Shown: positions 1 to 7,137 of the stretch, one piece after another | Layout of the letters: every line of letters begins with the position of its first letter | How positions within the stretch are numbered: position 1 is the first letter of the stretch | Made by a program: the position numbers and the translations under genes | Assembly (NCBI GenBank): GCA_007122565.1 | Contig: SKTJ01000043.1 | Coordinates: forward strand, 1 to 8,676 | Source of the DNA: Syntrophomonadaceae bacterium | GTDB lineage: Bacteria; Bacillota; Dethiobacteria; DTU022; UBA8154 | Direction: 5' to 3' | DNA: 8,676 nt | Notes under the pieces: generated by a model | The model's database searches: none | What the model was told of the DNA's origin: nothing | Seen by the model: only the letters and a program-made list of their open reading frames with translations

Positions 1-1
1 A

Positions 2-1948
2 CTGGAGCCGGCTGCCGCGCTGGATTACAGCACTGTCTATACGGTGATAATTCCGCGCTGGGCAGTGCAGGGAATGGCGGGAAATTTACTGGCGGCCGAT
101 TTTAGCTACAGTTTTACAACGGAAAGGGCACCGGATCATGCACCTCCCGTGATCAGCCTCTTCACAATTAATGGGGGCGCTGCACTGGCCAGCAACCGGG
201 AAGTCCTTTTGCAGATCGAAGCAACGGATGATACTACCGACCAAGCTGAGTTGCAGCTTCGCTTCTCCAACGACAGCGAATCCTGGAGTGAATGGGAAGC
301 ATATACATCTGAAAAAGACTGGACCCTGCTGGAAGGCGATGGTGAAAAGACAGTTTACATAGAGGTAAAGGATGAAGCTGAGAAAGTGGCAGCAACTGAG
401 GCCGGCATCACGCTGGATACGACGCCTCCCTTTGTTATGGCAACTGTTCCTATTAACGGGGCAACAGATATCCCCGGCGATCAGCCTCTGGAGGTCACCA
501 TAGCTTTCAGCGAAGTGATTGAAGCGGCCCCCCAGTTTGATAACATTACTTTAAAAGATGTGGCAGGTATTCCTATTGGGCTGGTAAAGCATATATTTAA
601 CGAATCACTTTATCTCCAAACCACTGCTGATCTCCTTAATAATAATACGTATACAGTTTCCCTGCCGGCGGAATCGCTTCAGGATGAAGCGGCAAATGGA
701 TTGGCCGGAGAATTTCAGTTAATTTTTCAAACAACCATTGTTGAAATTTCAGATCCGGACCCAGGTTCTGATCCAGACCCCGTTCCAGACCCCGATCCCG
801 ATCCCGTTCCAGACCCCGATCCAGGCTCTGACCCCGATCCTCTTCCCCCATCCTGGACTGAAGCGGAAGCAGCTAATATTGATAAATTTGAAGATAACCT
901 TGCACTGGCCGGCTCAGGTATTTTAGCCTCTGCTGCTGATGTTTACGCCTTTCCCATTGGTGGGACTATGATTGGCAGCCATTTTTTTGTGGAAGCGGAC
1001 GCTGCAATATTGATGGAAGCAGTGGAGCAGACATTGCAGTCCGGTAAAAATAAATTGGCTCTTGTGGTGATTGGAGGGGAAGAGGCGGATCTAGCGGATC
1101 TAATAGAAATAACTTTACCTTTTGACTCACTGCAGCTCCTTGTTACGGCAGGCCTTAATCTGTTCCTGTGTATGTCACCGGTGGAGCTGGCAATGCCGGC
1201 AGAAACATTGGCATCGCTGGGACAGGAGCAGGGACTTTCCATTACTGTTGCAGCAGTAAAGGACCGGCAACATCAACTCCAGCTGGCGGAGCAGGGGCGG
1301 GAGTTGCTGCTCCAAAGCAGCCCTTATGGAGAGCCGTTGCATATTACCACATCCTTTGACGGTCCCGCCAGGGTGGTGTTCCCATTACCGGAGAGTTCCA
1401 AGCCCATCCTGCAGGTGGAGCAGCTGTATATCTATGTGGAGCACAGCGACGGGGAGATGGTGTTGCTGCACGGCGAGCCCTACTACGATGCAACATATGC
1501 GCTGGTGGGGATCGGGGACTGGGTTGATCGTTTCAGCATATTTGCCCTGCTGGAGTCTCACTATAAAAAAGTGTTGAGTCTGCAACCGGGCTCTACTGAG
1601 GCACTGATTAAAGGCGGGCATACGGTGTTGGATGTACCGCCCTTTATCCATTACGAATCTGCCAGCTTAATGGCTCCGGTTCGCTTTTTGGGGGAGACAC
1701 TGGGAGGACGGGTCAGTTTCCTGCCACTGGAGAATAAAATCATTATTAATAAAAACAATCAGCAAATCAGCCTTGTTTTAGGATCTAGTATATTGTTCGT
1801 CAATGGTGAGGCAACAGTGCTTCCCTGCCCCGTTTCCGTCGTGGAGGGCAGGGCTTTTGCGCCGGCGCGTTTGTTCAGTAATGCCCTTGGTGCGGACGTG
1901 CATTGGAACGGGAAAGAGCGAAAAGTGATTGTCAGAGAGAAGTGGTAG
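2..1948 (+). CDS. Secreted Ig-like / stalk-domain protein, 5' end missing
   Basis: The frame is open from base 2, so the gene begins outside the window; the GTG at 44 lies inside a domain and is not the start. The visible part is 648 residues ending at TAG. Residues 1 to about 43 are the end of an SbsA-type Ig-like (Big_5) domain (GNLLAADFSYSFTT). About 48-139 resembles another Ig-like fold. A second Big_5 domain covers about 140-246 (NGATDIPGD, then YTVSLPAESLQDEAANGLAG). An Asp-Pro linker runs 251-283. About 284-535 is a region I cannot name. The C-terminus, about 539-648, is a 'copper amine oxidase N-terminal' stalk domain (APVRFLGETLGG, FAPARLFSNALGADVHWNG). These stalk domains are common on exported clostridial cell-wall or S-layer proteins and do not imply amine oxidase activity. 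A surface structural or binding role is inferred. The signal peptide would be upstream and is not visible. Confidence 0.85.
   Translation: MEPAAALDYSTVYTVIIPRWAVQGMAGNLLAADFSYSFTTERAPDHAPPVISLFTINGGAALASNREVLLQIEATDDTTDQAELQLRFSNDSESWSEWEAYTSEKDWTLLEGDGEKTVYIEVKDEAEKVAATEAGITLDTTPPFVMATVPINGATDIPGDQPLEVTIAFSEVIEAAPQFDNITLKDVAGIPIGLVKHIFNESLYLQTTADLLNNNTYTVSLPAESLQDEAANGLAGEFQLIFQTTIVEISDPDPGSDPDPVPDPDPDPVPDPDPGSDPDPLPPSWTEAEAANIDKFEDNLALAGSGILASAADVYAFPIGGTMIGSHFFVEADAAILMEAVEQTLQSGKNKLALVVIGGEEADLADLIEITLPFDSLQLLVTAGLNLFLCMSPVELAMPAETLASLGQEQGLSITVAAVKDRQHQLQLAEQGRELLLQSSPYGEPLHITTSFDGPARVVFPLPESSKPILQVEQLYIYVEHSDGEMVLLHGEPYYDATYALVGIGDWVDRFSIFALLESHYKKVLSLQPGSTEALIKGGHTVLDVPPFIHYESASLMAPVRFLGETLGGRVSFLPLENKIIINKNNQQISLVLGSSILFVNGEATVLPCPVSVVEGRAFAPARLFSNALGADVHWNGKERKVIVREKW
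752..850 (+). repeat. Asp-Pro repeat linker coding region
   Basis: Thirty-three codons encode an almost pure Asp-Pro tract with interspersed Gly-Ser, Val and Leu (units such as DPDPGS and DPDPVP). At DNA level, GATCC/GACCC words recur and the block CCGTTCCAGACCCCGATC occurs twice. It joins the second Ig-like domain to the next domain and would be a rigid, acidic, extended spacer of the kind seen in exported cell-surface proteins. Such DNA tends to change length by replication slippage. The minus-strand Arg-Asp-rich reading frame here is only a shadow of it. Confidence 0.8.
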
Positions 1949-1961
1949 AAGGGGAAAAGAA

Positions 1962-1996
1962 CAGTAGTCAGGAGTCAGTAGTCAGTAGTCAGTAGT
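1962..1996 (+). repeat. 7-bp tandem repeat, five copies of CAGTAGT
   Basis: Five consecutive 7-bp units, CAGTAGT, with the second reading CAGGAGT, start 14 bp after the stop codon of the stalk-domain gene. An AGTCAG word in the array can pair with CTGACT at 2007-2012 (GAGTCAG at 1972-1978 with CTGACTC at 2007-2013), so a weak hairpin is possible, but no T-run follows and I do not call a terminator. The rest of the gap up to 2121 holds no convincing gene or promoter. Confidence 0.8.
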
Positions 1997-2121
1997 AGGG
2001 GCAGGTCTGACTCATTTCAATATGTTATGCGAATAAACCCAATAGAGCCAATAAAAGGGGGTTGTGGAAAGGATTTTGTGTGATGGTGGAGAATAGGGAA
2101 GGATAAAGGTGGTTGAATTAT

Positions 2122-2829
2122 ATGATAACGGGTTATGGTGAACCGGGTTACGTGAGCCGCGGTTATGACGGGGTGGGTAAGATAGGCTCCCGGGGAAGAC
2201 GGCGGCGAAGCCGGAAGGGCATGTTTATCCTGATGGCAGTGTTGCTGTTATTGCTATACCTGTTACATCGCCCTCTGCTTGCTGCGGTTGGAAATGTCCT
2301 CGTTACTGAGGATGCGCCGCAGCAAAGTGATGTGATTGTGGTACTGATGGGTGGTGTGCCGGATCGCATTGTGCAGGGAGTGGAGCTTTATCAGGAAGGG
2401 CTTGCGGATAATATGGTGATGGTGCGCAGCCATGATTTGAACAATTACGAGCTGGCGGAAACACTGGCTCTCAACATTCCGGGGATGGTGGATATTAATC
2501 GCGACATTGCGATGCAACTGGGCGTACCGCAGGAGCGGATCATTGTCCTGCCAGAGCGGGCGGACAGCACGCGGGACGAGGCCCTGGCGGTGCAGGATTA
2601 CCTGCAGGAGAACGATTTGGATTCCCTCTTGCTGGTGACCTCCCGCTATCATTCGACGCGGGCGAAAAAAACTTTTGAACAGGTGCTCGGCAGCAATTAC
2701 CGCGTGAGTTCCATGCCTTCCCCTTACGATCCCTTTGACCCGGACAGCTGGTGGACGGAGCGGCGTCAGCTCCGTGATGTGTTTTTGGAATATCAGAAGC
2801 TGTTAAACTTATATCTCTTTAAGCGGTGA
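2122..2829 (+). CDS. YdcF/SanA-like DUF218 membrane-anchored protein
   Basis: The product is 235 residues. Residues 1-33 form a Gly/Arg-rich basic tail (GRRRRSRKG), 34 to about 56 is one hydrophobic membrane segment (FILMAVLLLLLYLL), and about 70 to the end is a DUF218 domain. Family landmarks are DVIVVLMGG at 70, the D148-S-T-R-D-E-A motif, and VTSRYHSTRA at 172. The basic tail before the membrane segment predicts that the domain lies outside the cytoplasm. DUF218 proteins include SanA, ElyC and YdcF, connected with envelope integrity or lipid-carrier metabolism in enterobacteria; the exact reaction here is unknown. I chose ATG 2122 because AAGGTGG at 2106-2112 lies 9 nt before it; the in-frame TTG at 2113 directly abuts that motif. 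yifB begins 60 bp downstream on the same strand, so co-transcription is possible. Confidence 0.85.
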   Translation: MITGYGEPGYVSRGYDGVGKIGSRGRRRRSRKGMFILMAVLLLLLYLLHRPLLAAVGNVLVTEDAPQQSDVIVVLMGGVPDRIVQGVELYQEGLADNMVMVRSHDLNNYELAETLALNIPGMVDINRDIAMQLGVPQERIIVLPERADSTRDEALAVQDYLQENDLDSLLLVTSRYHSTRAKKTFEQVLGSNYRVSSMPSPYDPFDPDSWWTERRQLRDVFLEYQKLLNLYLFKR

Positions 2830-2889
2830 GCACCAATATAGCTTAGAAGTTAGTTCCCGGTGGCTGACAGGGAAAGGGGTTTGGTGGGT

Positions 2890-4431
2890 ATGGCTTCGGT
2901 GGTGAAGAGTTTTGCCCTGGCCGGGGTGGATGCTTACCCGGTGGAGGTGGAGACAGATATACTGGGTGGCCTGCCGGCTGTTTCCATCGTGGGGCTTGTG
3001 GATACAGCGGTGCGGGAGGCGCGGGAAAGGGTGCAGGCAGCACTCCGTTATGCCGGTTTTAAGTTTCCCGGTGAGAAGGTAGTTATCAACCTGGCGCCGG
3101 GTGATATTAAAAAAGGCGGTTCCCATTTCGATCTGGCCATGGCTGTGGGGGTGCTGTTACGCTCAAGGCAGCTTACCGGGAATGATATGCTTGAGCATTT
3201 TGCCTTTGCGGGAGAGCTTTCTCTTAATGCCACGTTACGTCCCTGTCCCGGTGTGCTGCCCATGGCCATGGCGGCCAGGGATGCGGGGGTGCAAAACTTA
3301 GTTGTTTCACGGGAAAATCTGCGGGAAGCCTCCCTGGTGGGGGGTTTGAATGTTTATGCTTTTGAGACGCTGGCAGCAGTCGTCTCTTTTTTAAATGGGG
3401 AAACATCATATACGCCGCCGCAACAGGAGTCAGGAGAGCTACCGGATGAGAATTGGGGCAGCCTTGATTTTAAAGAGGTGCGGGGGCAGGATGCATTGCT
3501 CGAATATATTGTCATTGCCGCCGCCGGTGGGCATAATATGCTGATGCTAGGCTCACCGGGGTGTGGTAAGTCCATGGTGGCACGGCGCATCCCCACTATT
3601 CTGCCCCGCATGACGGAGGCAGAGGCATTGGATGTGACTAAAATTTACTCGGTGGCGGGACTCTTGAAAGAGCGGGGCCGCTTGATCCGCAGCAGGCCTT
3701 TCCGTGCGCCGCATCATAATGCCTCCACCAGCGCCCTCATCGGGGGTGGGACCGATGCCGGCCCAGGGGAGATCTCACTGTCCCACAATGGTGTGCTTTT
3801 CCTGGATGAGATTGCGGAGTTCGGCAAAAAGACGCTGGACGCACTGCGGCAGCCCCTGGAAGACCGCCAGGTTACCATTTCCCGCGTAAAAAACAGTAAC
3901 TCTTATCCCTGCAGCTTTATGCTCGTTTCTGCTATGAATCCGTGCCCTTGCGGCTATTATGGCCAGGAGCGTTGTCGTTGCAGTGATTATGAGGTGCTGA
4001 AGTACCGGCGCAAACTCTCCGGTCCGATCCTCGACCGTATGGATATTCAGAAGTATGTGCAGCCGGTTAATTTTCTCGATCTCTCCGGTGAGGGTGGGGG
4101 AACAAGCTCCGCCGTGTTGCGAGAGCGGGTGGAGTTCGCCCGGCAAAAGCAGCGCGAGCGGTTTGCCGGGCAGCCTATGATTAGCTGTAATGCGGAGATG
4201 ACGGCACCGCAGGTTAAGGAATACTGTTCGCTGGAGGATGAGGGGCGGCGTTTACTGGAACAGGCCTATGAGCGTTTTCAGTACAGTGCCCGTGCTTTTC
4301 ATAAATTTTTAAAAGTGGCTCGCACTTTTGCTGATTTGGATGGTTCACCCCATTTGCGGCGGCAGGATGTGGCCGCATCCCTGATGGCCCGGGATATGGA
4401 CCGGGAACAGGCGGGGATGCTGGTGATTTAG
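2890..4431 (+). CDS. yifB: YifB/ComM-family Mg-chelatase-like AAA+ ATPase
   Basis: The protein is 513 residues, the normal length for the family. The N-terminal ChlI-like domain begins SFALAGVDAYPVEVE and includes GLPAVSIVGLVDTAVREARERV. The AAA+ core has Walker A GSPGCGKS at 221-228, the family sequence FRAPHHNASTSALIGGG, and Walker B LFLDE at 303-307. A cysteine cluster (C352, C354, C362, C364, NPCPCGYYG then CRC) precedes LSGPILDRMD with the likely arginine finger. The C-terminal chelatase domain follows. The homologue ComM is a hexameric helicase that promotes branch migration during natural transformation; this protein probably acts on recombination intermediates in the cytoplasm. The dprA gene next to it fits. 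ATG 2890 is chosen because it gives the usual N-terminus, with AAAGGGG at 2873-2879; GTG 2860 would add ten atypical residues. Confidence 0.95.
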   Translation: MASVVKSFALAGVDAYPVEVETDILGGLPAVSIVGLVDTAVREARERVQAALRYAGFKFPGEKVVINLAPGDIKKGGSHFDLAMAVGVLLRSRQLTGNDMLEHFAFAGELSLNATLRPCPGVLPMAMAARDAGVQNLVVSRENLREASLVGGLNVYAFETLAAVVSFLNGETSYTPPQQESGELPDENWGSLDFKEVRGQDALLEYIVIAAAGGHNMLMLGSPGCGKSMVARRIPTILPRMTEAEALDVTKIYSVAGLLKERGRLIRSRPFRAPHHNASTSALIGGGTDAGPGEISLSHNGVLFLDEIAEFGKKTLDALRQPLEDRQVTISRVKNSNSYPCSFMLVSAMNPCPCGYYGQERCRCSDYEVLKYRRKLSGPILDRMDIQKYVQPVNFLDLSGEGGGTSSAVLRERVEFARQKQRERFAGQPMISCNAEMTAPQVKEYCSLEDEGRRLLEQAYERFQYSARAFHKFLKVARTFADLDGSPHLRRQDVAASLMARDMDREQAGMLVI

Positions 4432-4462
4432 CGTTGCCGGCTGTGGATCTCTTACTTCGTTG

Positions 4463-4522
4463 CCCATTAGAAAATGGGAAATGTATCACTTTTATATGAG
4501 TTAATTTCCCATTGTTTTCTAA
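4463..4522 (+). promoter_or_regulatory. Mutually exclusive hairpins between yifB and dprA
   Basis: Two structures compete here. A short hairpin pairs CCCAT (4463-4467) with ATGGG (4474-4478). A longer one pairs TTAGAAAATGGGAAAT (4467-4482) with 4504-4522, giving two 8-bp stems separated by a 3-nt bulge, with a 21-nt loop. Neither is followed by a T-run, so this is not a standard terminator. It lies 32 bp after the yifB stop and ends 47 bp before the dprA start. It could be a leader structure affecting dprA expression, a transcript-stability element or a decayed palindromic repeat. Function is inference. Confidence 0.45.
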
Positions 4523-4569
4523 GCACCATCAAAGATAAGATAAATTCAGGTTTTATTGGGGAGACTGTA

Positions 4570-5748
4570 ATGGAGATCTACTGGCTCTGGCTTAGCATGC
4601 TGCCCGGTGTGGGAGCGTTGCTGCAGAAGAAGTTGCTGCAAAGGTTCGGCAGCCCCGTTGATATTTACCATGCCGGTGAGGGTGAACTGCTCAGTATTGA
4701 GGGGATGGGAAAGACGCTGACACAGCGTGTGCTGGCGGCCCGTTCCCTTGACGGAGCGGCGCGGGTGCAGGAGAAGATGCAAAAGAGCGGCATCCGGTTG
4801 CTTGTACTCAGTGATCCACTTTATCCGGACATGGTAAAGAGCCTTGCAGAGGCCCCTGCCGTTCTTTATTATCGGGGGACCCTGCACGGGCAGAGTTGTG
4901 GTGTGGGGATCGTGGGGGCACGGCGCTGCACCGCTTACGGTAAGGAGGTGGCACGTGAGGCTGCCGCTTTTCTGGCCAAACAGGGCATCCCCGTCATCAG
5001 CGGTATGGCCCGCGGAATCGACAGCTATGCCAACACGGCATGCCTGCAGGCGGGGGGATACACACTGGCTTTCCTGGGGCATGGCGTGGATATCTGCTTT
5101 CCCGCGGATCACCGGGAGCTGATGGAGGCTATCGTGGAGCACGGTGCAGTTCTTTCCGCCTACCCGCCGGGCACGGAAGCCCGTCCGGAGTTTTTTCCCC
5201 AGCGCAACTACCTGATCAGCGCCTGGTCATACCGGCTGCTGGTGGTGGAGGCGGCACAAAAAAGCGGTTCACTGATTACGGCAAACCTGGCAAAGCAACA
5301 AGGGCGCCCCGTCTTCGCAGTGCCGGACAACATTTATAAACGACAAAGTGCCGGTACCAATGGCCTCATCGCGGATGGGGTAGCACACATTTACCTGCAG
5401 CCGCGGCAACTTTTAGGGGAAGTGGAGCAGGTTGCGGCAGCAGCTAACGGAGAGGTTTCGGCCGCGCTAGCGGAAAAAGATGCAGGCGGGATTGCTGCAG
5501 CTTCACTGACTGCCGCGCAAGGGAAAACGTTACCGCAGGCGGACCACGGTTCCCTGCCTGCTACGGAAAGGGAGATACTTTCTTTGCTGATTGACGCCGG
5601 TGCACCCCGTAGTCCGGAGGAACTGGCAGCACATTTTTCCGGAGAGAAGAAATTATTCTGGGAGACACTTGCGGTCATGGTGCTGGAGGGGAAAGTGGAT
5701 AATCTTGCCGGAGGGCGGGTGCGCCCCTGTGCAGCATTTGTGCAGTAA
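4570..5748 (+). CDS. dprA: DprA/Smf-family DNA processing protein, divergent
   Basis: The product is 392 residues. DprA loads RecA on incoming single-stranded DNA during natural transformation; here that is inferred from family. A helix-hairpin-helix-like N-terminus (MLPGVGALLQKKLLQRFG, then SIEGMGKTLTQRVL) leads to the Rossmann-fold domain from about 112 (VGIVGARRCTAYG), with SGMARGID at 144-151 and KSGSLITANLA. An Ala-rich linker (about 278-327) precedes a winged-helix-like end (ATEREILSLL). Several residues depart from the family pattern as I know it: N155 where AH is usual, SAYP for SEYP, RNY (212-214) for RNR, and AVPD (D253) for AVPG. The start at 4570 has GGGGAG six bases upstream (4558-4563) and gives the normal N-terminus; an in-frame ATG at 4474 would add 32 unusual residues. 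Downstream, the A5/T8 run at about 5748-5760 has no clear GC hairpin. Confidence 0.9.
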   Translation: MEIYWLWLSMLPGVGALLQKKLLQRFGSPVDIYHAGEGELLSIEGMGKTLTQRVLAARSLDGAARVQEKMQKSGIRLLVLSDPLYPDMVKSLAEAPAVLYYRGTLHGQSCGVGIVGARRCTAYGKEVAREAAAFLAKQGIPVISGMARGIDSYANTACLQAGGYTLAFLGHGVDICFPADHRELMEAIVEHGAVLSAYPPGTEARPEFFPQRNYLISAWSYRLLVVEAAQKSGSLITANLAKQQGRPVFAVPDNIYKRQSAGTNGLIADGVAHIYLQPRQLLGEVEQVAAAANGEVSAALAEKDAGGIAAASLTAAQGKTLPQADHGSLPATEREILSLLIDAGAPRSPEELAAHFSGEKKLFWETLAVMVLEGKVDNLAGGRVRPCAAFVQ

Positions 5749-5783
5749 AAATTTTTTTTCAACCAAAAGAAGGATATTTTTAG

Positions 5784-5854
5784 TTAATATAGAATAGTAT
5801 AAGGGATAGAGGATATCCAATGATATTAGATATCCCTAAAGGCCCGTTTGCGGG
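5784..5854 (+). promoter_or_regulatory. Structured leader of the rubrerythrin operon
   Basis: Upstream of rubrerythrin there is a two-tier hairpin: AGGGATA (5802-5808) pairs with TATCCCT (5831-5837), and inside it ATATC (5813-5817) pairs with GATAT (5822-5826) around a CAAT loop, leaving a symmetric 4-by-4 internal loop. A second hairpin pairs CCCG (5843-5846) with CGGG (5851-5854) around TTTG, just before the AAGGAG ribosome binding site. The AT-rich imperfect dyad at 5784-5802 (TTAATAT, spacer, TATAA) loosely resembles a PerR-type operator and could overlap a -10 region, but no good -35 was found. The symmetry is visible; a regulatory role is inferred. Confidence 0.4.
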
Positions 5855-5878
5855 GAAAAAGATAAGGAGAGTGTAAAT

Positions 5879-6451
5879 ATGGATTTAAAAGGAACAAAAA
5901 CGGAGAAAAATTTGCTGACAGCCTTTGCCGGAGAATCACAGGCACGCAATCGCTATAGCTACTTCTCCAGCAAAGCCAAAAAAGAGGGTTACGAGCAGAT
6001 TTCAGCTATTTTTGAAGAGACGGCCAATCATGAAAAAGAGCATGCCAAGCGTCTTTTCAAGTATCTTCAGGGTGGTGAACTGGAGATCCAGGCTGCATTT
6101 CCGGCTGGTGTGATCGGTACCACGGCGGAAAACCTTAAGGAGTCGGCCGGTGGCGAAAATCATGAATGGAAAGATATGTATCCCTCTTTTGCCGTGGAAG
6201 CCCGTGACGAAGGATTTACGGAAATTGCTGAAGTTTTCGAAGCAATAGCCGTGGCCGAGGCACAACATGAAAAGCGTTACCTCGCCCTATTAAACAACAT
6301 CGAAAGCGGGACGGTCTTCAAGAAAGAAAAGCCGGTGGTATGGGGCTGCCGCAACTGCGGTTACCGTCACGAAGGGGCGGAAGCACCGGATGATTGTCCG
6401 GCCTGTGACCATCCCCAAGCCCATTTTGAGTTGATCCGGGAAAACTGGTAA
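5879..6451 (+). CDS. rbr: Rubrerythrin
   Basis: Rubrerythrin is a cytoplasmic non-haem iron peroxidase that reduces hydrogen peroxide to water with electrons from rubredoxin or a related donor, protecting anaerobes from oxygen. The 190 residues match the classic two-domain form. The ferritin-like four-helix part carries the expected diiron ligands E19, E52, H55, E93, E96, E127 and H130 (motifs EKEH and EAQH). The C-terminal rubredoxin domain has C157, C160, C173 and C176 (CRNCG and CPAC) for one iron. The ATG at 5879 follows AAGGAG with normal spacing. Desulfoferrodoxin begins 48 bp later on the same strand with no terminator between, so the two are probably co-transcribed, pairing superoxide reduction with removal of the peroxide formed. 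Confidence 0.97.
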   Translation: MDLKGTKTEKNLLTAFAGESQARNRYSYFSSKAKKEGYEQISAIFEETANHEKEHAKRLFKYLQGGELEIQAAFPAGVIGTTAENLKESAGGENHEWKDMYPSFAVEARDEGFTEIAEVFEAIAVAEAQHEKRYLALLNNIESGTVFKKEKPVVWGCRNCGYRHEGAEAPDDCPACDHPQAHFELIRENW

Positions 6452-6499
6452 AAAACGCTGATTTTAAAATAGAGAAACGTACGACAAGGAGGAGTTTAA

Positions 6500-6874
6500 A
6501 TGACTGAACGGTTGGATGTATATAAGTGTGAGGTCTGTGGGAATATTGTGGAGGTGTTGCATGCCGGCAAGGGAGAGTTGGTGTGCTGTGGTAAGCCCAT
6601 GGAGCTGATGACGGAGAACACGGTCGATGCATCTAAAGAAAAGCATGTTCCTGTGGTAGAGAAGACAGATAGTGGTTTCAAAGTAACAGTGGGGAGCGCA
6701 CTTCATCCCATGGAGGAAAAGCACTATATTGAATGGATTGAGATTATCGCTGACGGAAAGGTCTGCCGCAAGTGGCTACAGCCCGGAGAAACACCGGAGG
6801 CTGTTTTTGTAACAGACGCCACAGAGGTCACAGCCCGCGAATACTGCAACATCCACGGCCTCTGGAAAGCCTAA
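6500..6874 (+). CDS. dfx: Desulfoferrodoxin (two-iron superoxide reductase)
   Basis: The protein is 124 residues. It reduces superoxide to hydrogen peroxide in the cytoplasm without producing oxygen. The N-terminal desulforedoxin domain has the rubredoxin-like centre I ligands C10, C13, C29 and C30 (CEVCG and CCGK). The catalytic centre II ligands are all present: H49 (in EKHVP with the conserved E47-K48), H69 (LHPM), H75, C116 and H119 (CNIHGLW). So this is the complete two-centre form, not neelaredoxin. GGAGG lies just upstream of ATG 6500. It follows rubrerythrin, which would consume its peroxide product. The stop codon TAA (6872-6874) overlaps the start of a palindromic repeat. Confidence 0.97.
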   Translation: MTERLDVYKCEVCGNIVEVLHAGKGELVCCGKPMELMTENTVDASKEKHVPVVEKTDSGFKVTVGSALHPMEEKHYIEWIEIIADGKVCRKWLQPGETPEAVFVTDATEVTAREYCNIHGLWKA

Positions 6875-6908
6875 TGGGACAAGGGGACAGGTCCCTTGTC
6901 CCATTTTG
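6873..6908 (+). repeat. Palindromic repeat, copy 1
   Basis: Arms AATGGGACAAGGG (6873-6885) and its exact complement at 6893-6905 enclose the loop GACAGGT; the pairing can extend further with one bulged G. The stretch 6873-6907 recurs identically at 7030-7064 and 8256-8290. The left arm overlaps the last two bases of the dfx stop codon, and TTTT follows the right arm, so a transcript end for rbr-dfx is plausible here. Confidence 0.9.
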
Positions 6909-6939
6909 GTTTATTAATTTGTTTTCATGACACCAAATT

Positions 6940-6984
6940 TTTTTCAATTTCCTATATCATTAGACTAAAAAAAGATTTTTCTTA
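6940..6984 (+). other. Conserved core block of composite unit A
   Basis: This block, TTTTTCAATTTCCTATA followed by an AGACT word, an A-run and CTTA, is matched by 8330-8372 with only scattered differences and a one-base indel. I see no open reading frame, no clear promoter and no known riboswitch. Conservation between two copies that otherwise differ in the core suggests either recent common origin with this part under constraint, or a functional site such as a promoter or protein-binding sequence. Confidence 0.6.
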
Positions 6985-6996
6985 AAAACAAAATCG

Positions 6997-7025
6997 GACA
7001 CAGTGCGCTGTGTCTTTTTTCTTTT
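6997..7025 (+). terminator. Intrinsic terminator in unit A
   Basis: GACACAG (6997-7003) pairs with CTGTGTC (7008-7014) around a TGCG tetraloop and is followed at once by TTTTTTCTTTT. This is a good Rho-independent terminator on the plus strand. It would end read-through from rbr-dfx, or a short RNA started within the unit, and would isolate cbiZ from the upstream genes. Confidence 0.85.
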
Positions 7026-7026
7026 A

Positions 7027-7065
7027 CAAAATGGGACAAGGGGACAGGTCCCTTGTCCCATTTTG
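7027..7065 (+). repeat. Palindromic repeat, copy 2
   Basis: Arms CAAAATGGGACAAGGG (7027-7042) and the exact complement (7050-7065) make a 16-bp stem around GACAGGT, in the same orientation as copy 1. A 12-bp partial copy of the right arm, CCTTGTCCCATT, follows at 7066-7077. It sits about 85 bp before the cbiZ start, so any cbiZ promoter must be inside or after it. TTGATA at 7093-7098 and TGTAAT at 7119-7124 are a weak candidate pair with a 20-bp spacer. Confidence 0.9.
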
Positions 7066-7137
7066 CCTTGTCCCATTGAAGGAACGGGCGTATTGATAAC
7101 GAATAGTTAAAAAGTGTCTGTAATCATTAATTGTAAT

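Larger units (their letters stand above)
6873..7065 (+). repeat. Composite repeat unit A (palindrome, core, terminator, palindrome)
   Basis: About 193 bp upstream of cbiZ, made of palindrome copy 1, an AT-rich core with a conserved block at 6940-6984, an intrinsic terminator, and palindrome copy 2. A related unit in the same core orientation lies downstream of cbiZ (8253-8452). Order of parts, spacing (57 versus 61 bp from the conserved block to the terminator stem) and sequence blocks all agree, so the units are copies of one element rather than chance hairpins. Both palindromes in this unit point the same way. There is no protein-coding gene in the 276 bp between dfx and cbiZ. Confidence 0.75.

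Noticed and set aside
636..851. Minus-strand Arg-Asp repeat protein
   Set aside because: It is the complement of the Asp-Pro linker of a well-supported gene and has no independent support.
1617..1948. Copper amine oxidase activity for the first gene
   Set aside because: The domain name is historical; only the small non-catalytic stalk domain is present.
4474..4569. ATG 4474 as the dprA start
   Set aside because: It would add 32 residues unlike DprA, lies inside the intergenic inverted repeat and has no ribosome binding site, while ATG 4570 has one.
5749..5765. Intrinsic terminator after dprA
   Set aside because: There is a run of A then T, but no GC-rich hairpin in front of it; GTGCAG occurs as a direct, not inverted, repeat.
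6464..6724. Minus-strand reading frames over dfx
   Set aside because: They lie opposite a gene with all metal ligands conserved and show no family features.
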